Below, piece after piece: positions 9,259 to 17,441 of a stretch of DNA of 64,000 nt. Origin of the DNA: 0-14-0-80-60-11 sp049322355 (GTDB lineage Bacteria; Desulfobacterota; Desulfobaccia; Desulfobaccales; 0-14-0-80-60-11); contig JBMORG010000010.1 of assembly GCA_049322355.1 (NCBI GenBank), forward strand, positions 558,001-622,000, read 5' to 3'. A model generated the notes under the pieces. It did not search any database, was not told the DNA's origin, and saw only the letters and a list, made by a program, of their open reading frames with translations. How positions within the stretch are numbered: the stretch's first letter is position 1; every line of letters starts with the position of its first letter. Made by a program: the position numbers and the translations under genes.

Positions 9259-9975
9259 GTGCCGCGTTTGGAAGTTAATGTTGATCATGTGGCCACCTTG
9301 CGTCAGGCCCGCCGCATCGATGAGCCTGATCCGGTAACCGCCGCAGCCCTGGCAGAGCTGGCCGGCGCCGACGGTATCATCGTCCACTTGCGGGAAGACC
9401 GCCGCCACATTCAGGACCGGGACCTGGAACTGCTGCGCCAAACCGTAAAGACCCGTCTCAACCTGGAGATGGCCGCCACTGGGGAGATGTTGGAAATCGC
9501 CCGGGGGGTGAAGCCCGACCTGGTGACCCTGGTGCCGGAGAAACGCGAGGAACTCACCACCGAAGGGGGCCTGGAAGTGGCAGGCAATAAGGCTTTTCTG
9601 CAAAACTATGTCCAGGACCTGAAGGAAACCGGCCTCCGGGTCAGCCTCTTCGTGGACCCGGTTAACCATCAGATCGACGCGGCCAAAGACGTGGGAGCCG
9701 AATGGGTGGAGCTGCACACCGGCACCTACGCCGACGCCCTCACCCGGGCTGAAGCCACCCGGCTCTTCCAGGAACTGATCAACGCCGCACGGCACGCCCG
9801 TAGCCTGGGGTTGAAGGTTAAGTGCGGCCACGGCCTCAACTACCGGAACATCAAGCCGTTCCGGGGCCGGGACGAATTCGCCGAATTCTCTATCGGCCAC
9901 AGCATCATGGCCCGGGCCATCCTGGTGGGGATCGAGCGGGCCGTCCGGGAAATGGTGGAACTTATCCGATGGTAA
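9259..9975 (+). CDS. pdxJ: Pyridoxine 5'-phosphate synthase
   Basis: The 238-residue TIM-barrel enzyme condenses 1-deoxyxylulose 5-phosphate with 3-amino-2-oxopropyl phosphate to give pyridoxine 5'-phosphate, the last ring-forming step of the DXP-dependent vitamin B6 route. Family motifs seen are NVDHVATLRQARR at the N-terminus, HLREDRRHI, VPEKREELTTEGGL, and GHGLNYRN near the C-terminus. Translation starts at GTG (9259), decided by the strong AAGGAGG at 9246-9252. It stands alone on the plus strand. It shows that the organism makes PLP de novo, relevant to yggS and the cysteine desulfurase elsewhere in this window. Confidence 0.95.
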   Translation: MPRLEVNVDHVATLRQARRIDEPDPVTAAALAELAGADGIIVHLREDRRHIQDRDLELLRQTVKTRLNLEMAATGEMLEIARGVKPDLVTLVPEKREELTTEGGLEVAGNKAFLQNYVQDLKETGLRVSLFVDPVNHQIDAAKDVGAEWVELHTGTYADALTRAEATRLFQELINAARHARSLGLKVKCGHGLNYRNIKPFRGRDEFAEFSIGHSIMARAILVGIERAVREMVELIRW

Positions 9976-10011
9976 TATTCTCTGCAGCCGCAGGCTTTAC
10001 CGTGAAAAACC

Positions 10012-10090
10012 AAATCCCCCTAAATCCCCCTTTTGCAAAGGGGGACTTTAACTCCCCCCTTTGAAAAGGGGGGCAGGGGGGGATTTTTTT
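10012..10090. repeat. Palindromic intergenic repeat, family A, copy 1
   Basis: Two hairpins, CCCCCTTTTGCAAAGGGGG and CCCCCCTTTGAAAAGGGGGG, are enclosed by a terminal inverted pair AAATCCCCC / GGGGGGATTT. The whole unit of about 79 bp is an imperfect palindrome with three sister copies in this window (20272, 34273, 41279). The T-run on the plus strand side could also end pdxJ transcription. Confidence 0.85.
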
Positions 10091-10157
10091 ATTCCCCGGG
10101 GGTGTAACCCAGGTGGTTCATCCAGGTTTAGCCTGCGCTAAAGGCCAGCTGATTCGC

Positions 10158-10180
10158 AGGGTGCGCTTGGCGCACCATTT
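10158..10180. repeat. Short hairpin repeat, family F, copy 1
   Basis: GGTGCGC and GCGCACC flank a three-base loop; the flank reads CATTTAAA. The same unit in opposite orientation (TAAATGGTGCGC...GCGCACCCT) occurs at 24603-24626. It sits only 20 bases before the next start codon. Confidence 0.6.
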
Positions 10181-10199
10181 AAAGGCAAAAGAAGGTCCC

Positions 10200-10730
10200 A
10201 TGGAAAACTTCCACAAGAATAAACCCGAAAGAGCGCAGATGAAAGCTCTCTCTTTCGGCATAGTCAGCGATATCAGCCAGCTCCTGGCGGATAAAGGGTT
10301 TGGTCAAAACCCCATTGACATCGTGGAGGCCATGGCCTTCGCGATGTTTATTATCGCCGATACCTACTCGCTGGCCAAACCCGACAAAAACCAGGCCATA
10401 GAGACGATCCATGGCTTTTATGATGATATGCAAGACCACTTTATTAATAAGGTTATCATCGCAGATCACCAGATTACCGACGCTACCGAAATTCAGTCGG
10501 TTTCGGATAAATTTTTTGATCTGAGCAGAACCAGGTATGCCCAGTATGGGGAAAAATTCAAACAGGATATCGCCGATTCCATGGGCAGCAAGTGTGCGAC
10601 TACGGTGAACTATCTTCTGGACAATCTTTTTATCGAACCTCTGAATACGGAAGAAAAGATTCAATTGATGAGTGCAGTTTCGGATAAAGTCATCTATTTT
10701 TGGACTGGCTGCATCCAGAACTTCAAATAA
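10200..10730 (+). CDS. Unrecognised helical protein
   Basis: I do not recognise this 176-residue protein. The ATG at 10200 follows GAAGG at a spacing of a few bases; the frame stays open for 29 codons upstream, but that part runs through intergenic repeats. The product looks soluble and mostly alpha-helical, with no signal peptide or membrane segment, a slightly acidic middle, and two cysteines (in SKCATT and TGCIQNF). A segment DIVEAMAFAMFIIADTYSL is the most hydrophobic part. It lies 55 bp upstream of the pentapeptide-repeat membrane protein on the same strand, so the two may be co-expressed. GC content is visibly lower than in neighbouring genes. Confidence 0.7.
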   Translation: MENFHKNKPERAQMKALSFGIVSDISQLLADKGFGQNPIDIVEAMAFAMFIIADTYSLAKPDKNQAIETIHGFYDDMQDHFINKVIIADHQITDATEIQSVSDKFFDLSRTRYAQYGEKFKQDIADSMGSKCATTVNYLLDNLFIEPLNTEEKIQLMSAVSDKVIYFWTGCIQNFK

Positions 10731-10785
10731 AAACCAGAGAAAAATGTGGCGCCGGCGCCCTCGCCGGCGAAAAACTGAGAACCAC

Positions 10786-13104
10786 ATGGCCCAAAAATCC
10801 TCCCCGCCACCCCTGACCCTGGAGGACTTCTCCGGGATAATGGCCGCCCACCGGCAATGGCTGGACTCAGGGGGGCACGAGGGGCAAAAGGCCGAGTTAG
10901 CGGGAGCCAATTTAGAGGGGCTCGATCTTAGCGGTTACAATCTCTCCCACCTGGATTTTCGGGGAGCCAATCTCGCCCGGGTCAAATTCGGCGACGCGAG
11001 CGTGGAGGGCGCCAATTTTAAGGCTGCCGATTTGCGGGAGGCCGAACTGAGCGGAGTGCGGGGGCTGCTGGCGCCCCAGCTGGCCGGGGCCGACCTGGCC
11101 GGGGCCCGGCTGCCGGAAGACCTCCAGGAATTTGCCGGCCTGAAGCACGTGGACGCCGCCTCCAGCCACGTTCAGAAGATCTTTTTCCTCCTGCTCCTGG
11201 TGTGCGTTTACTGCGGACTCACCATCGCGGTCACCACCGATGCTAATCTCTTGAACAATTTCGCCGAAACTCCCCTGCCCATCATTGGCACCAAGATCAA
11301 CCTGGTCATGTTCTACTGGGCCGCGCCCTTTCTGCTGCTTTGCATCTACCTCTATTTCCAGCTCTGCCTGCAGCGCCTCTGGGAGGCCCTGGTGGAGCTG
11401 CCCGCGGTCTTTACCGACGGCCTGCCCCTGCCCCACCGGGTCCACCCCTGGCTGTGGAACGGCCTGGTCTGGGCCTATTCTCCCCGGTTGCGGGACTGCC
11501 GCCCGCCGCTCCTGGGTCTTCAAAAAAAACTGGCCGAATTCCTGGTCTGGTGGGCGGGACCTTTGACGATCCTGATTCTGTGGTACCGGTATTTACCCGC
11601 CCATCACTGGCCCATCACCGTCATTCAAATGCTTCTGTTGACCCTGTCCCTGAGCTGGGCGCTGTCCTTTTACCTGCTCACCCGGGCCACCTTAGCCCTG
11701 AAAGAGAAAATCTCCCCCCTAACTTCCTTTCTCATCCGGGCCACCTTGGACCGGGAAGAGAAAAAACCGATTCGTTCGAAGCTGGGGATAGTTGCCAGCG
11801 CCATAAGCGAGTATCTGTTCGTTTCCGTGATTATGGCGTTATTATTTATATTGTCACGAGGCTCGATTGACGGGTTGGGTAATCGCCCTTGGGTCCGCGC
11901 CGATCTGAGGGAAGCCGACGTGTCGCTGAAGCCGCCCCAATGGACCGGCAAGGCCGCGGACCTAGATTTGGTCAGGGGGGCCTCCCTCCGGCGAAGAAAC
12001 CTGCAGGATGCCGCCGCCTACGAGGCTTTCCTGGTTAAAGCCGACTTGAGTGAGGCCGACTTGCAGTACGCCGACCTATCTGGGGCCAATTTGCAGCAAG
12101 CCAACCTGTCATTTGCCGACTTGCGGGGCGCCGATCTGGAGGAGGCCAATTTGCAGCAAGCTAACCTGGAATGGGCCAAGTTGACGGGAGCCAACCTGGA
12201 CGGGACCGACTTCCGGGAGGCTAAGGGGCTTGAGAAAGAACAAGTGCTGATTTCCTTCTGTTGGCCGCTGGCTAAATATTCCCAGGAGTCGCTGAAGACT
12301 TTGGGACTCCCTTCAGACCACAACGAGCGCCTTAATAAGAAGGACTTAAGCGGGTACCAGTTGCCCCGGACCGAACTGCGAGAAGCCAATCTTCACGAGT
12401 TCAATATCCGCAGAGCCAACCTGCTTTTTGCTAACTTGGTGTATGCCATCCTGGTACGGGCTAACTTGCAGCAAGCTAACCTGGAAGGGGCCAACTTGGA
12501 GGGAGCCAGCCTGTCAGGAGCCAACTTGCAGCAGGCCAATCTGTCAGATGCCGAGTTACAGGAGGCCTACCTTGAAGGGGCCGATTTCCAGGAAGCCAAG
12601 GGGCTTGAGAGAGATCAGGTGAGGGCAGCGCATTGCTGGCCGTTGGCTAAATATTCTCCGGAGATGGTGACGACGTTGGGATTCCCTCCAGAGCACAACG
12701 AGCGCCTGAATAAGAAAGATTTAAGCGGCTACCATTTGGCCGGGGCCGACCTCTCTGGTGGTATTGGGTTGAACACCGATCTGAAGGGTTTCAATCTCCG
12801 GGGCGCTAATCTGCAAGGTGCCAACCTGTATTGCGCCGACCTCACCGGGTCCAACCTTACCGGGTCCGCCCTGCGCGGCGCCGTCCTCTTTAGAGCCAAT
12901 CTCAAAGGCGCCGATCTACGCGGCGCCGACCTCAAGGAGGCCGATTTGCACAATGCCAACCTCGAAGGCGCCGATTTGCGCGGAGCCAAGGGCCTGACCC
13001 GGGAACAGCTTAAGTCGGCAATCATGGATGAAAATACCAAACTCCCGGAGGACCTGAAAGACCTGGTGCCTTCCAGGACAAAGAAACCTCAAGAAAACAA
13101 GTGA
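10786..13104 (+). CDS. Pentapeptide-repeat membrane protein
   Basis: The 772-residue product begins with a short pentapeptide-repeat block (about residues 40-90, A(D/N)LxG type), followed by a membrane domain with about five helices (about 130-360; for example LLLLVCVYCGLTIAV and LLLTLSLSWALSFYLL), then a long C-terminal right-handed beta-helix made of pentapeptide repeats (about 365-740). The C-terminal block is interrupted twice by nearly identical linkers of about 45 residues containing CWPLAKYS and HNERLNKKDLSGY, beginning near residues 478 and 604; a remnant (KGLTREQL) follows the last block. The function is unknown; the family includes scaffolds and putative channels. Start chosen at ATG 10786; in-frame starts at 10672 and 10744 exist but run into the previous gene or an Arg-rich leader. 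Confidence 0.85.
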   Translation: MAQKSSPPPLTLEDFSGIMAAHRQWLDSGGHEGQKAELAGANLEGLDLSGYNLSHLDFRGANLARVKFGDASVEGANFKAADLREAELSGVRGLLAPQLAGADLAGARLPEDLQEFAGLKHVDAASSHVQKIFFLLLLVCVYCGLTIAVTTDANLLNNFAETPLPIIGTKINLVMFYWAAPFLLLCIYLYFQLCLQRLWEALVELPAVFTDGLPLPHRVHPWLWNGLVWAYSPRLRDCRPPLLGLQKKLAEFLVWWAGPLTILILWYRYLPAHHWPITVIQMLLLTLSLSWALSFYLLTRATLALKEKISPLTSFLIRATLDREEKKPIRSKLGIVASAISEYLFVSVIMALLFILSRGSIDGLGNRPWVRADLREADVSLKPPQWTGKAADLDLVRGASLRRRNLQDAAAYEAFLVKADLSEADLQYADLSGANLQQANLSFADLRGADLEEANLQQANLEWAKLTGANLDGTDFREAKGLEKEQVLISFCWPLAKYSQESLKTLGLPSDHNERLNKKDLSGYQLPRTELREANLHEFNIRRANLLFANLVYAILVRANLQQANLEGANLEGASLSGANLQQANLSDAELQEAYLEGADFQEAKGLERDQVRAAHCWPLAKYSPEMVTTLGFPPEHNERLNKKDLSGYHLAGADLSGGIGLNTDLKGFNLRGANLQGANLYCADLTGSNLTGSALRGAVLFRANLKGADLRGADLKEADLHNANLEGADLRGAKGLTREQLKSAIMDENTKLPEDLKDLVPSRTKKPQENK

Positions 13105-13108
13105 GACT

Positions 13109-13972
13109 ATGAATTATATTGATTTACACGTCCATTCCACTGCCTCTGATGGCTCTTATCCGCCAGCGGAGGTGGTGCGCCTGGCTAAAAAGGGCGGTCT
13201 TGTCGCCATGGCTCTCACTGATCACGACACCGTGGACGGCCTGCCCGAAGCCGTCGCCGCAGGGGAGACTTATGGGGTGGAGGTCATCCCCGGGGTGGAG
13301 ATCAGCGCCGTCTGCCCCGGCGGCACCATGCACATCCTGGGGCTTTTCGTGGACTACCACAACGGCCTTTTGGATTCGCGCCTGGCAGTGCTCAAGCAGG
13401 CCCGCCTGGACCGCAACCCCCGGATCATCGCTAAACTGAACGACCTGGGCATCCCTATCAGCCTGGCCCGAGTGGAGGAGATTTCCGGCGGCGGCCAGGT
13501 GGGCCGGCCCCACATCGCCCGGGCCCTCATGGAGTTGGGCGTTGTCCGGGATCTGCAGGAGGCCTTTGACAAGTACCTGGGCTGGCACCGCCCCGCCTAC
13601 GTCAGCAAGTTCCGGTTTCCCCCGGACCAGGCCCTGGCCATGATCCGAGAGGCTAAGGGCATCCCGGTCCTGGCTCATCCCTTTACACTCAATTTGGGTT
13701 CCGAGTTTGCCTTGAAAAACCGCATAATGGAATTGAAAGACCTGGGGTTGGCTGGCCTGGAAGTCTATTACTCCGAGCACACTCCGGAGCAGGAAGCCCT
13801 CTACCTCAAGCTGGCCCGGGAACTGGACCTCCTGGTCACCGGCGGCTCCGATTTTCACGGCCTCAACAAACCGGAAATCACCCTGGGTAGTATGGCTTCC
13901 CAAAAAAACCTCACCTATGACCTGGTGGAAGCCCTGAAGGCCTGGCGCCGCCGGGTCTATCCAGCTTCCTAG
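13109..13972 (+). CDS. PHP-domain phosphoesterase (RNase AM/YciV-like)
   Basis: The 287-residue protein is a PHP-superfamily metal-dependent hydrolase. Metal ligands are visible in DLHVHSTASDGS (residues about 5-16), LTDHDTVDG (about 36-44), PGVEISA, GRPHIARALME (about 133-143), PVLAHPF (about 188-194) and GGSDFHG (about 248-254). Family members remove 3' phosphate from nucleoside 3',5'-bisphosphates or act as 5'-3' exonucleases on short RNA; which substrate applies here is not decidable by eye. It starts 4 bp after the pentapeptide-repeat gene stop and so is probably co-translated with it. It ends 6 bp from a convergent cupin gene. Confidence 0.88.
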   Translation: MNYIDLHVHSTASDGSYPPAEVVRLAKKGGLVAMALTDHDTVDGLPEAVAAGETYGVEVIPGVEISAVCPGGTMHILGLFVDYHNGLLDSRLAVLKQARLDRNPRIIAKLNDLGIPISLARVEEISGGGQVGRPHIARALMELGVVRDLQEAFDKYLGWHRPAYVSKFRFPPDQALAMIREAKGIPVLAHPFTLNLGSEFALKNRIMELKDLGLAGLEVYYSEHTPEQEALYLKLARELDLLVTGGSDFHGLNKPEITLGSMASQKNLTYDLVEALKAWRRRVYPAS

Positions 13973-13978
13973 CATTAT

Positions 13979-14389
13979 TCAACTTTTCAATATATACGTT
14001 ACGGTCCCGGATTGGTGGGCGGAAGCCTCTCCCACGGCTTCCCGCCAAGCCAGGAGATAGAGGATCTCCGGTCCGGGGTTCCTGACCGCATGCGCGATCC
14101 CCGGCGGGATGTAGATCAGGGTGCTGTCTCCGGAAACGAGCCTCTCCTGAGTCTGGCCGGAAGCTGCCTCCCAGATGATGACCCCGTCGCCGTGGAACGG
14201 GTAGAGCCACTCTCCGTGGCCCGGATGGAGGTGGTTCCCCCGGGTATGTCCTGGCCGGATGGAAACCAAGTGAAAAGAATTGAAAATATCTTCGGGGGAT
14301 TGAAGCCGGCCTTGCCAGGGAAAAAAGCTCATACCCCGGTCATCGCTGTGAATTTCGCTGCGAAGATCGATAAACTGCACTGCTGCCAT
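13979..14389 (-). CDS. Small cupin-fold protein (FdtA/WxcM-like)
   Basis: The 136-residue product is a single-domain cupin with H-x-H in GNHLHPGHGEWLYPF (about residues 50-64) and the second cupin motif in YIPPGIAHAVRNPG. Similar proteins are sugar-nucleotide isomerase/epimerase relatives linked with polysaccharide biosynthesis, but no sugar genes flank it here. The ATG at 14389 is preceded by GGGAGG at five bases, a clear ribosome site, so a longer frame up to 14458 was not used. It converges on the PHP gene with only 6 bp between stops and has no terminator visible between them. Confidence 0.75.
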   Translation of the reverse strand: MAAVQFIDLRSEIHSDDRGMSFFPWQGRLQSPEDIFNSFHLVSIRPGHTRGNHLHPGHGEWLYPFHGDGVIIWEAASGQTQERLVSGDSTLIYIPPGIAHAVRNPGPEILYLLAWREAVGEASAHQSGTVTYILKS

Positions 14390-14743
14390 CTGGCCTCCCT
14401 TAACGGCGGGGCTTGTATCGCTAACAATAGAGTTTCTTGCAAAGAGCCGTTTTGTCATCCTGAGCGAAGCGAAGGATCTCGTATTTTCATCTACTTATGA
14501 GATTCTTCGGTCGCTTCGCTCCCTCAGAATGACAGGCGCGGAGATATTTGCAAGATGCTCAGTAGCTTATAAATTAATGATTGCTTCTCAGAAATAAAGG
14601 GGCAGGGGCTTAATTTCCGAATTTTTCAGACTCTTCGCCGGTTGGCAGGGCCCAACGCTTCGGGCGGGCCTTGCATTTTCGCTTGGTTTTGGTAGAGTGG
14701 TGCCTTTGGAAAGAACTGTTGCCATTCGCCCCTATCGACCGCC
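14390..14743. other. Gap without a protein gene, holding repeat C and a hairpin
   Basis: Besides repeat family C (14453-14534) the gap holds a stem GCAGGGCCC / GGGCCTTGC around 14646-14675, followed by ATTTTCGC. I saw no tRNA or recognisable small RNA. The promoters of the flanking divergent genes probably lie here but no convincing -35/-10 pair stood out. Confidence 0.5.
14453..14534. repeat. Palindromic intergenic repeat, family C, copy 1
   Basis: TGTCATCCTGAGCGAAGCGA at the left is mirrored by TCGCTTCGCTCCCTCAGAATGACA at its right end, with GGATCTC / GAGATTCTTC inside; the unit of 82 bp is a near-perfect long palindrome. A shorter copy is at 23339-23405 and half a copy at 60905-60943. This type of TGTCAT...ATGACA element is common between genes of deltaproteobacteria. 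Confidence 0.8.
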
Positions 14744-15046
14744 ATGGCCACAATCAATGATCTGGTACTGGTCCACCTGGACCGTAAGCCCTCGTTTTAC
14801 GCCCGCATCAACGATATCAACCCTGATGTCAAGCGGGGCTGGTATCAAGTGGAATTGCTGGTGCTTAGCCTGCCCTCCCAGACCCTGATATGGATTCTGG
14901 AGGAAGCCCACCTCCAGGGGGCGGAGTTCACCATGGGAGGGAGGCCGGTAAGGCTGGTGTTAGTTCCCCCTAAAGACTTACGAGGTCCAGACTCTCCCAC
15001 TCCGGAAAGCAAAGCCAAGGTTATCCCCCTGGTCCGCAAAACCTGA
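14744..15046 (+). CDS. Small conserved-looking protein of unknown function
   Basis: The 100-residue product begins MATINDLVLVHLDRKPS and has the pattern ARINDINPDVKRGWYQVELLVL, LPSQTLIWILEEAHLQG and FTMGGRPVRLV. I recall similar short proteins in sulfate-reducing and related bacteria, but no function is known to me. It is soluble, mixed alpha/beta, without cysteines. It ends 36 bp before the stop of the convergent methyltransferase gene. Codon use matches the neighbourhood, and the frame starts with a clean ATG, so I take it as real. Confidence 0.7.
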   Translation: MATINDLVLVHLDRKPSFYARINDINPDVKRGWYQVELLVLSLPSQTLIWILEEAHLQGAEFTMGGRPVRLVLVPPKDLRGPDSPTPESKAKVIPLVRKT

Positions 15047-15082
15047 TGGCGGTTGCGAGATTCGGGTTCAGGCCGCAAGATG

Positions 15083-15961
15083 CTACCTGAGCTGGTACAT
15101 CCAATACTTCTGCCACCAGGGCAGCTTGCGCCAGATAAACAAAAGCTTCAGGTAATAGAGGTAACGGTGGCGTTTGAGGGCTTGCGTGACTTGCCGGGCC
15201 ATTCCAGGGTCCACCACAGGTTGTCGGGGAGGGGCCGGTCGGGCCAGGACCTGGAAGGAGTCCCGGCGAAAAACCCGCAGCTGGTCTTCTTGCCATCCCG
15301 TCTTGGCCAGCAGCCACCCCAGGGTTTGGGGGCAAAAATAGAAGTTATGAGCCGGGGAGAACATCCGGCGGTAACTCACTTTGGGAGCCAGGACGTTGGG
15401 GGTTTCCAGGAAGAGCCGGGTGTCCGGGTGGGCATAGGTTCTGACCTGCTGTAAAAAGGCCAACGGATCAGGGAAATGTTCGATCACGTGGGAGGCCAGG
15501 ATTAAATCGAACTGCTGAGCGTCGAAGCTCACATCTTCAAAATGCAGCGGGACAACCTCGAGACCGTAATGTTGGCGGGCATAGGCTGCCTGGTCCGGAT
15601 CGGGCTCCACCGCCCACACCTGGGCCCCCAGGCTTTTCAGTTTACCACCCACCAGCCCCAATCCGCAGCCGATCTCCAGGACCCGGCCGCCGGGAGGAAA
15701 GATGGGCTGAATCATGGGCCATTGCAGGCGCCAGCGTTTCTCCAGCTTCCGTAGCTGCCGGGCATTATCCACCGCGCCAGTATGCCACTGGCGAGAGCTT
15801 ATGGCCTCTTTTTGGCGATCCCGGTCTTCGATCACCGGGTTGTGGAAGACCAGGCCACACTGCCGGCATTCCACCGTGGTAATGATTAAACCCCGGTCCC
15901 GGCGCCGATTTACCAGGGAAGTGCTGCCATGTTCACAGATAGGGCAAAGGGTGGTTTGCAT
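15083..15961 (-). CDS. SAM-dependent methyltransferase with N-terminal zinc ribbon
   Basis: The 292-residue protein starts with two Cys pairs (CPIC at residues 6-9 and CRQC at about 33-36) that look like a small zinc ribbon. A class I methyltransferase domain follows, with motif I VLEIGCGLGLVGG near residue 92, an acidic VEPDPD at the end of strand 2, and ASHVIEHFPDPLAFLQ as the post-I/motif II region. This layout is typical of methyltransferases acting on sugars or small lipids in surface-polysaccharide regions. The substrate cannot be read from the sequence. A basic, aromatic C-terminus (KLPWWQKYWMYQLR) may contact membrane. It diverges from the radical SAM gene. Confidence 0.85.
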   Translation of the reverse strand: MQTTLCPICEHGSTSLVNRRRDRGLIITTVECRQCGLVFHNPVIEDRDRQKEAISSRQWHTGAVDNARQLRKLEKRWRLQWPMIQPIFPPGGRVLEIGCGLGLVGGKLKSLGAQVWAVEPDPDQAAYARQHYGLEVVPLHFEDVSFDAQQFDLILASHVIEHFPDPLAFLQQVRTYAHPDTRLFLETPNVLAPKVSYRRMFSPAHNFYFCPQTLGWLLAKTGWQEDQLRVFRRDSFQVLARPAPPRQPVVDPGMARQVTQALKRHRYLYYLKLLFIWRKLPWWQKYWMYQLR

Positions 15962-16085
15962 GAGGTTTCTTAAAAAATATAGTATTTCGGCATAATTGCC
16001 GCGAGGTCTTCAAGTCGATCTTGCCACCAGGTTATCGCTCAAGCTATTATATATTGTGATTGATTAACAATCTTAATAAAATAAT

Positions 16086-16091
16086 TATAAT
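16086..16091 (+). promoter_or_regulatory. Possible -10 box of the radical SAM gene
   Basis: A consensus TATAAT lies 36 bases before the start codon at 16128, in an AT-rich stretch that is otherwise unlike the GC-rich surroundings. TTGATT at 16060-16065 could be the -35 box but the spacing of 20 is long. A small inverted repeat (TTGT...ACAA) overlaps the same stretch. Confidence 0.3.
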
Positions 16092-16127
16092 GGCTTTTTG
16101 CCCGGGCTTCCGGGGCTGGAATTTTCC

Positions 16128-17441
16128 ATGAGAATTTTACTGGTTCAACCGACTACCAAATATCCAAATCGCAAAGTCCTTCGCAGTAAAACCCGCTGGC
16201 TGGTGGGGATCACCCTGCCGTATCTGGCCGGTCTGACACCCAAAGGCATCCAGGTTGACCTGGTGGATGACCGATTATCTCCAATCCCTTATAATCGAGA
16301 ATATGATCTGGTGGGGATCACCGCTACCTGTGCCACCGCCGAACGGGCCTACGAAATCGCCGCCGAGTTCCGCCAGCGGGGGCGGCAGGTGGTGATGGGC
16401 GGCTTTCATATCTCCCTCCACCCCGAGGAAGCCATGGAGCACTGCGACGCCGTGGTCGTGGGCGAGGCCGAGTCGGTATGGCATCAGGTGCTGGAGGACG
16501 CCCGGGTCAAACGCCTGAAACGCCGCTACCAGGCCTCGGAGTTTCACGATTTGACAGGACTGCCCCGCCCCCGTCTGGAGTTGCTGGACTACCGGCGTTA
16601 CCGGGTCAAGATCCTGCCCACCCAGACCACCCGGGGCTGCCCCTACCACTGCGCCTTCTGCGAAGTTCCCATTGTTTACGGGCATACTTACCGGCGCCGG
16701 CCCCTGGGAGAGGTGATCGAAGAAATCAAGGCCAATGTCCGCATCACCGGCCTGAAAAACATTTACTTCATTGACGACAATCTCACCGGCCACCGGGATT
16801 ACGCCAAGGAGCTGTTCAAGGCCCTGATGCCCTTGAACCTGAAGTGGAGCTGCCTCTGGACCATCAACACTTCCCGGGACGAAGAACTGCTGGACCTGGC
16901 CAAAAAATCGGGCTGCAACCACGTCAATATCGGCATTGAAAACGTCTGCCAGGAGTCCATTTCCTCCATCGAGAAGGTGCAGAACCCGGTGGTGGAGTAT
17001 GAGTGGCTCCTGGGCCGCCTGCGGGAGCGGGGCATCTTTTACTCACTGAACTTCATGTTCGGGTTGGACGGGGACCACAAAGAGTTGTTTGATGAAACCC
17101 TGGCTTTCTTGGAAAAGATCAAGGCTCCCATGGCCTTTTTCAATGTGGCGACGCCGCGGCGGGGCACCCCCATGTGGGATCAGCTCCATCAAGAGGGTCG
17201 GGTGCACAACCCCGATGCAGAAAAATATTTAGGCATGGTCTGCAATTTTTTCCCGAAACACATGACTCCCGATGAATGCGAGGCCGGGGTTTGGCGGTGC
17301 TTTCAGCAATTTTACTCCTTTTCCTCCATCTGCCGCCGTTTGCTGATGCCTCCCACCAGTTATATTTTTCAGGGGTTGCCCAGCAACCTGTTTTTCCATT
17401 GGTCGGCCTCCCGGAAGATCGATCCGGTGGATTTTTATTAG
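16128..17441 (+). CDS. B12-binding-domain radical SAM protein
   Basis: The 437-residue protein has an N-terminal cobalamin-binding-type Rossmann domain (about residues 1-140; MRILLVQPTTKYPN, DLVGITATCATAERAYEIA, VVMGGFHISLHPEEA) and a radical SAM domain with the [4Fe-4S] motif CPYHCAFC (C-x3-C-x2-C) near residue 171, followed by a strand-loop FIDDNLTG. It resembles BchE/HpnJ-type enzymes annotated as B12-binding domain-containing radical SAM proteins; the substrate is not evident. The lack of a clear D-x-H-x-x-G leaves base-off cobalamin binding uncertain. The ATG at 16128 fits the family N-terminus. Its stop overlaps by 4 bp the stop of the convergent marC gene. Confidence 0.88.
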   Translation: MRILLVQPTTKYPNRKVLRSKTRWLVGITLPYLAGLTPKGIQVDLVDDRLSPIPYNREYDLVGITATCATAERAYEIAAEFRQRGRQVVMGGFHISLHPEEAMEHCDAVVVGEAESVWHQVLEDARVKRLKRRYQASEFHDLTGLPRPRLELLDYRRYRVKILPTQTTRGCPYHCAFCEVPIVYGHTYRRRPLGEVIEEIKANVRITGLKNIYFIDDNLTGHRDYAKELFKALMPLNLKWSCLWTINTSRDEELLDLAKKSGCNHVNIGIENVCQESISSIEKVQNPVVEYEWLLGRLRERGIFYSLNFMFGLDGDHKELFDETLAFLEKIKAPMAFFNVATPRRGTPMWDQLHQEGRVHNPDAEKYLGMVCNFFPKHMTPDECEAGVWRCFQQFYSFSSICRRLLMPPTSYIFQGLPSNLFFHWSASRKIDPVDFY

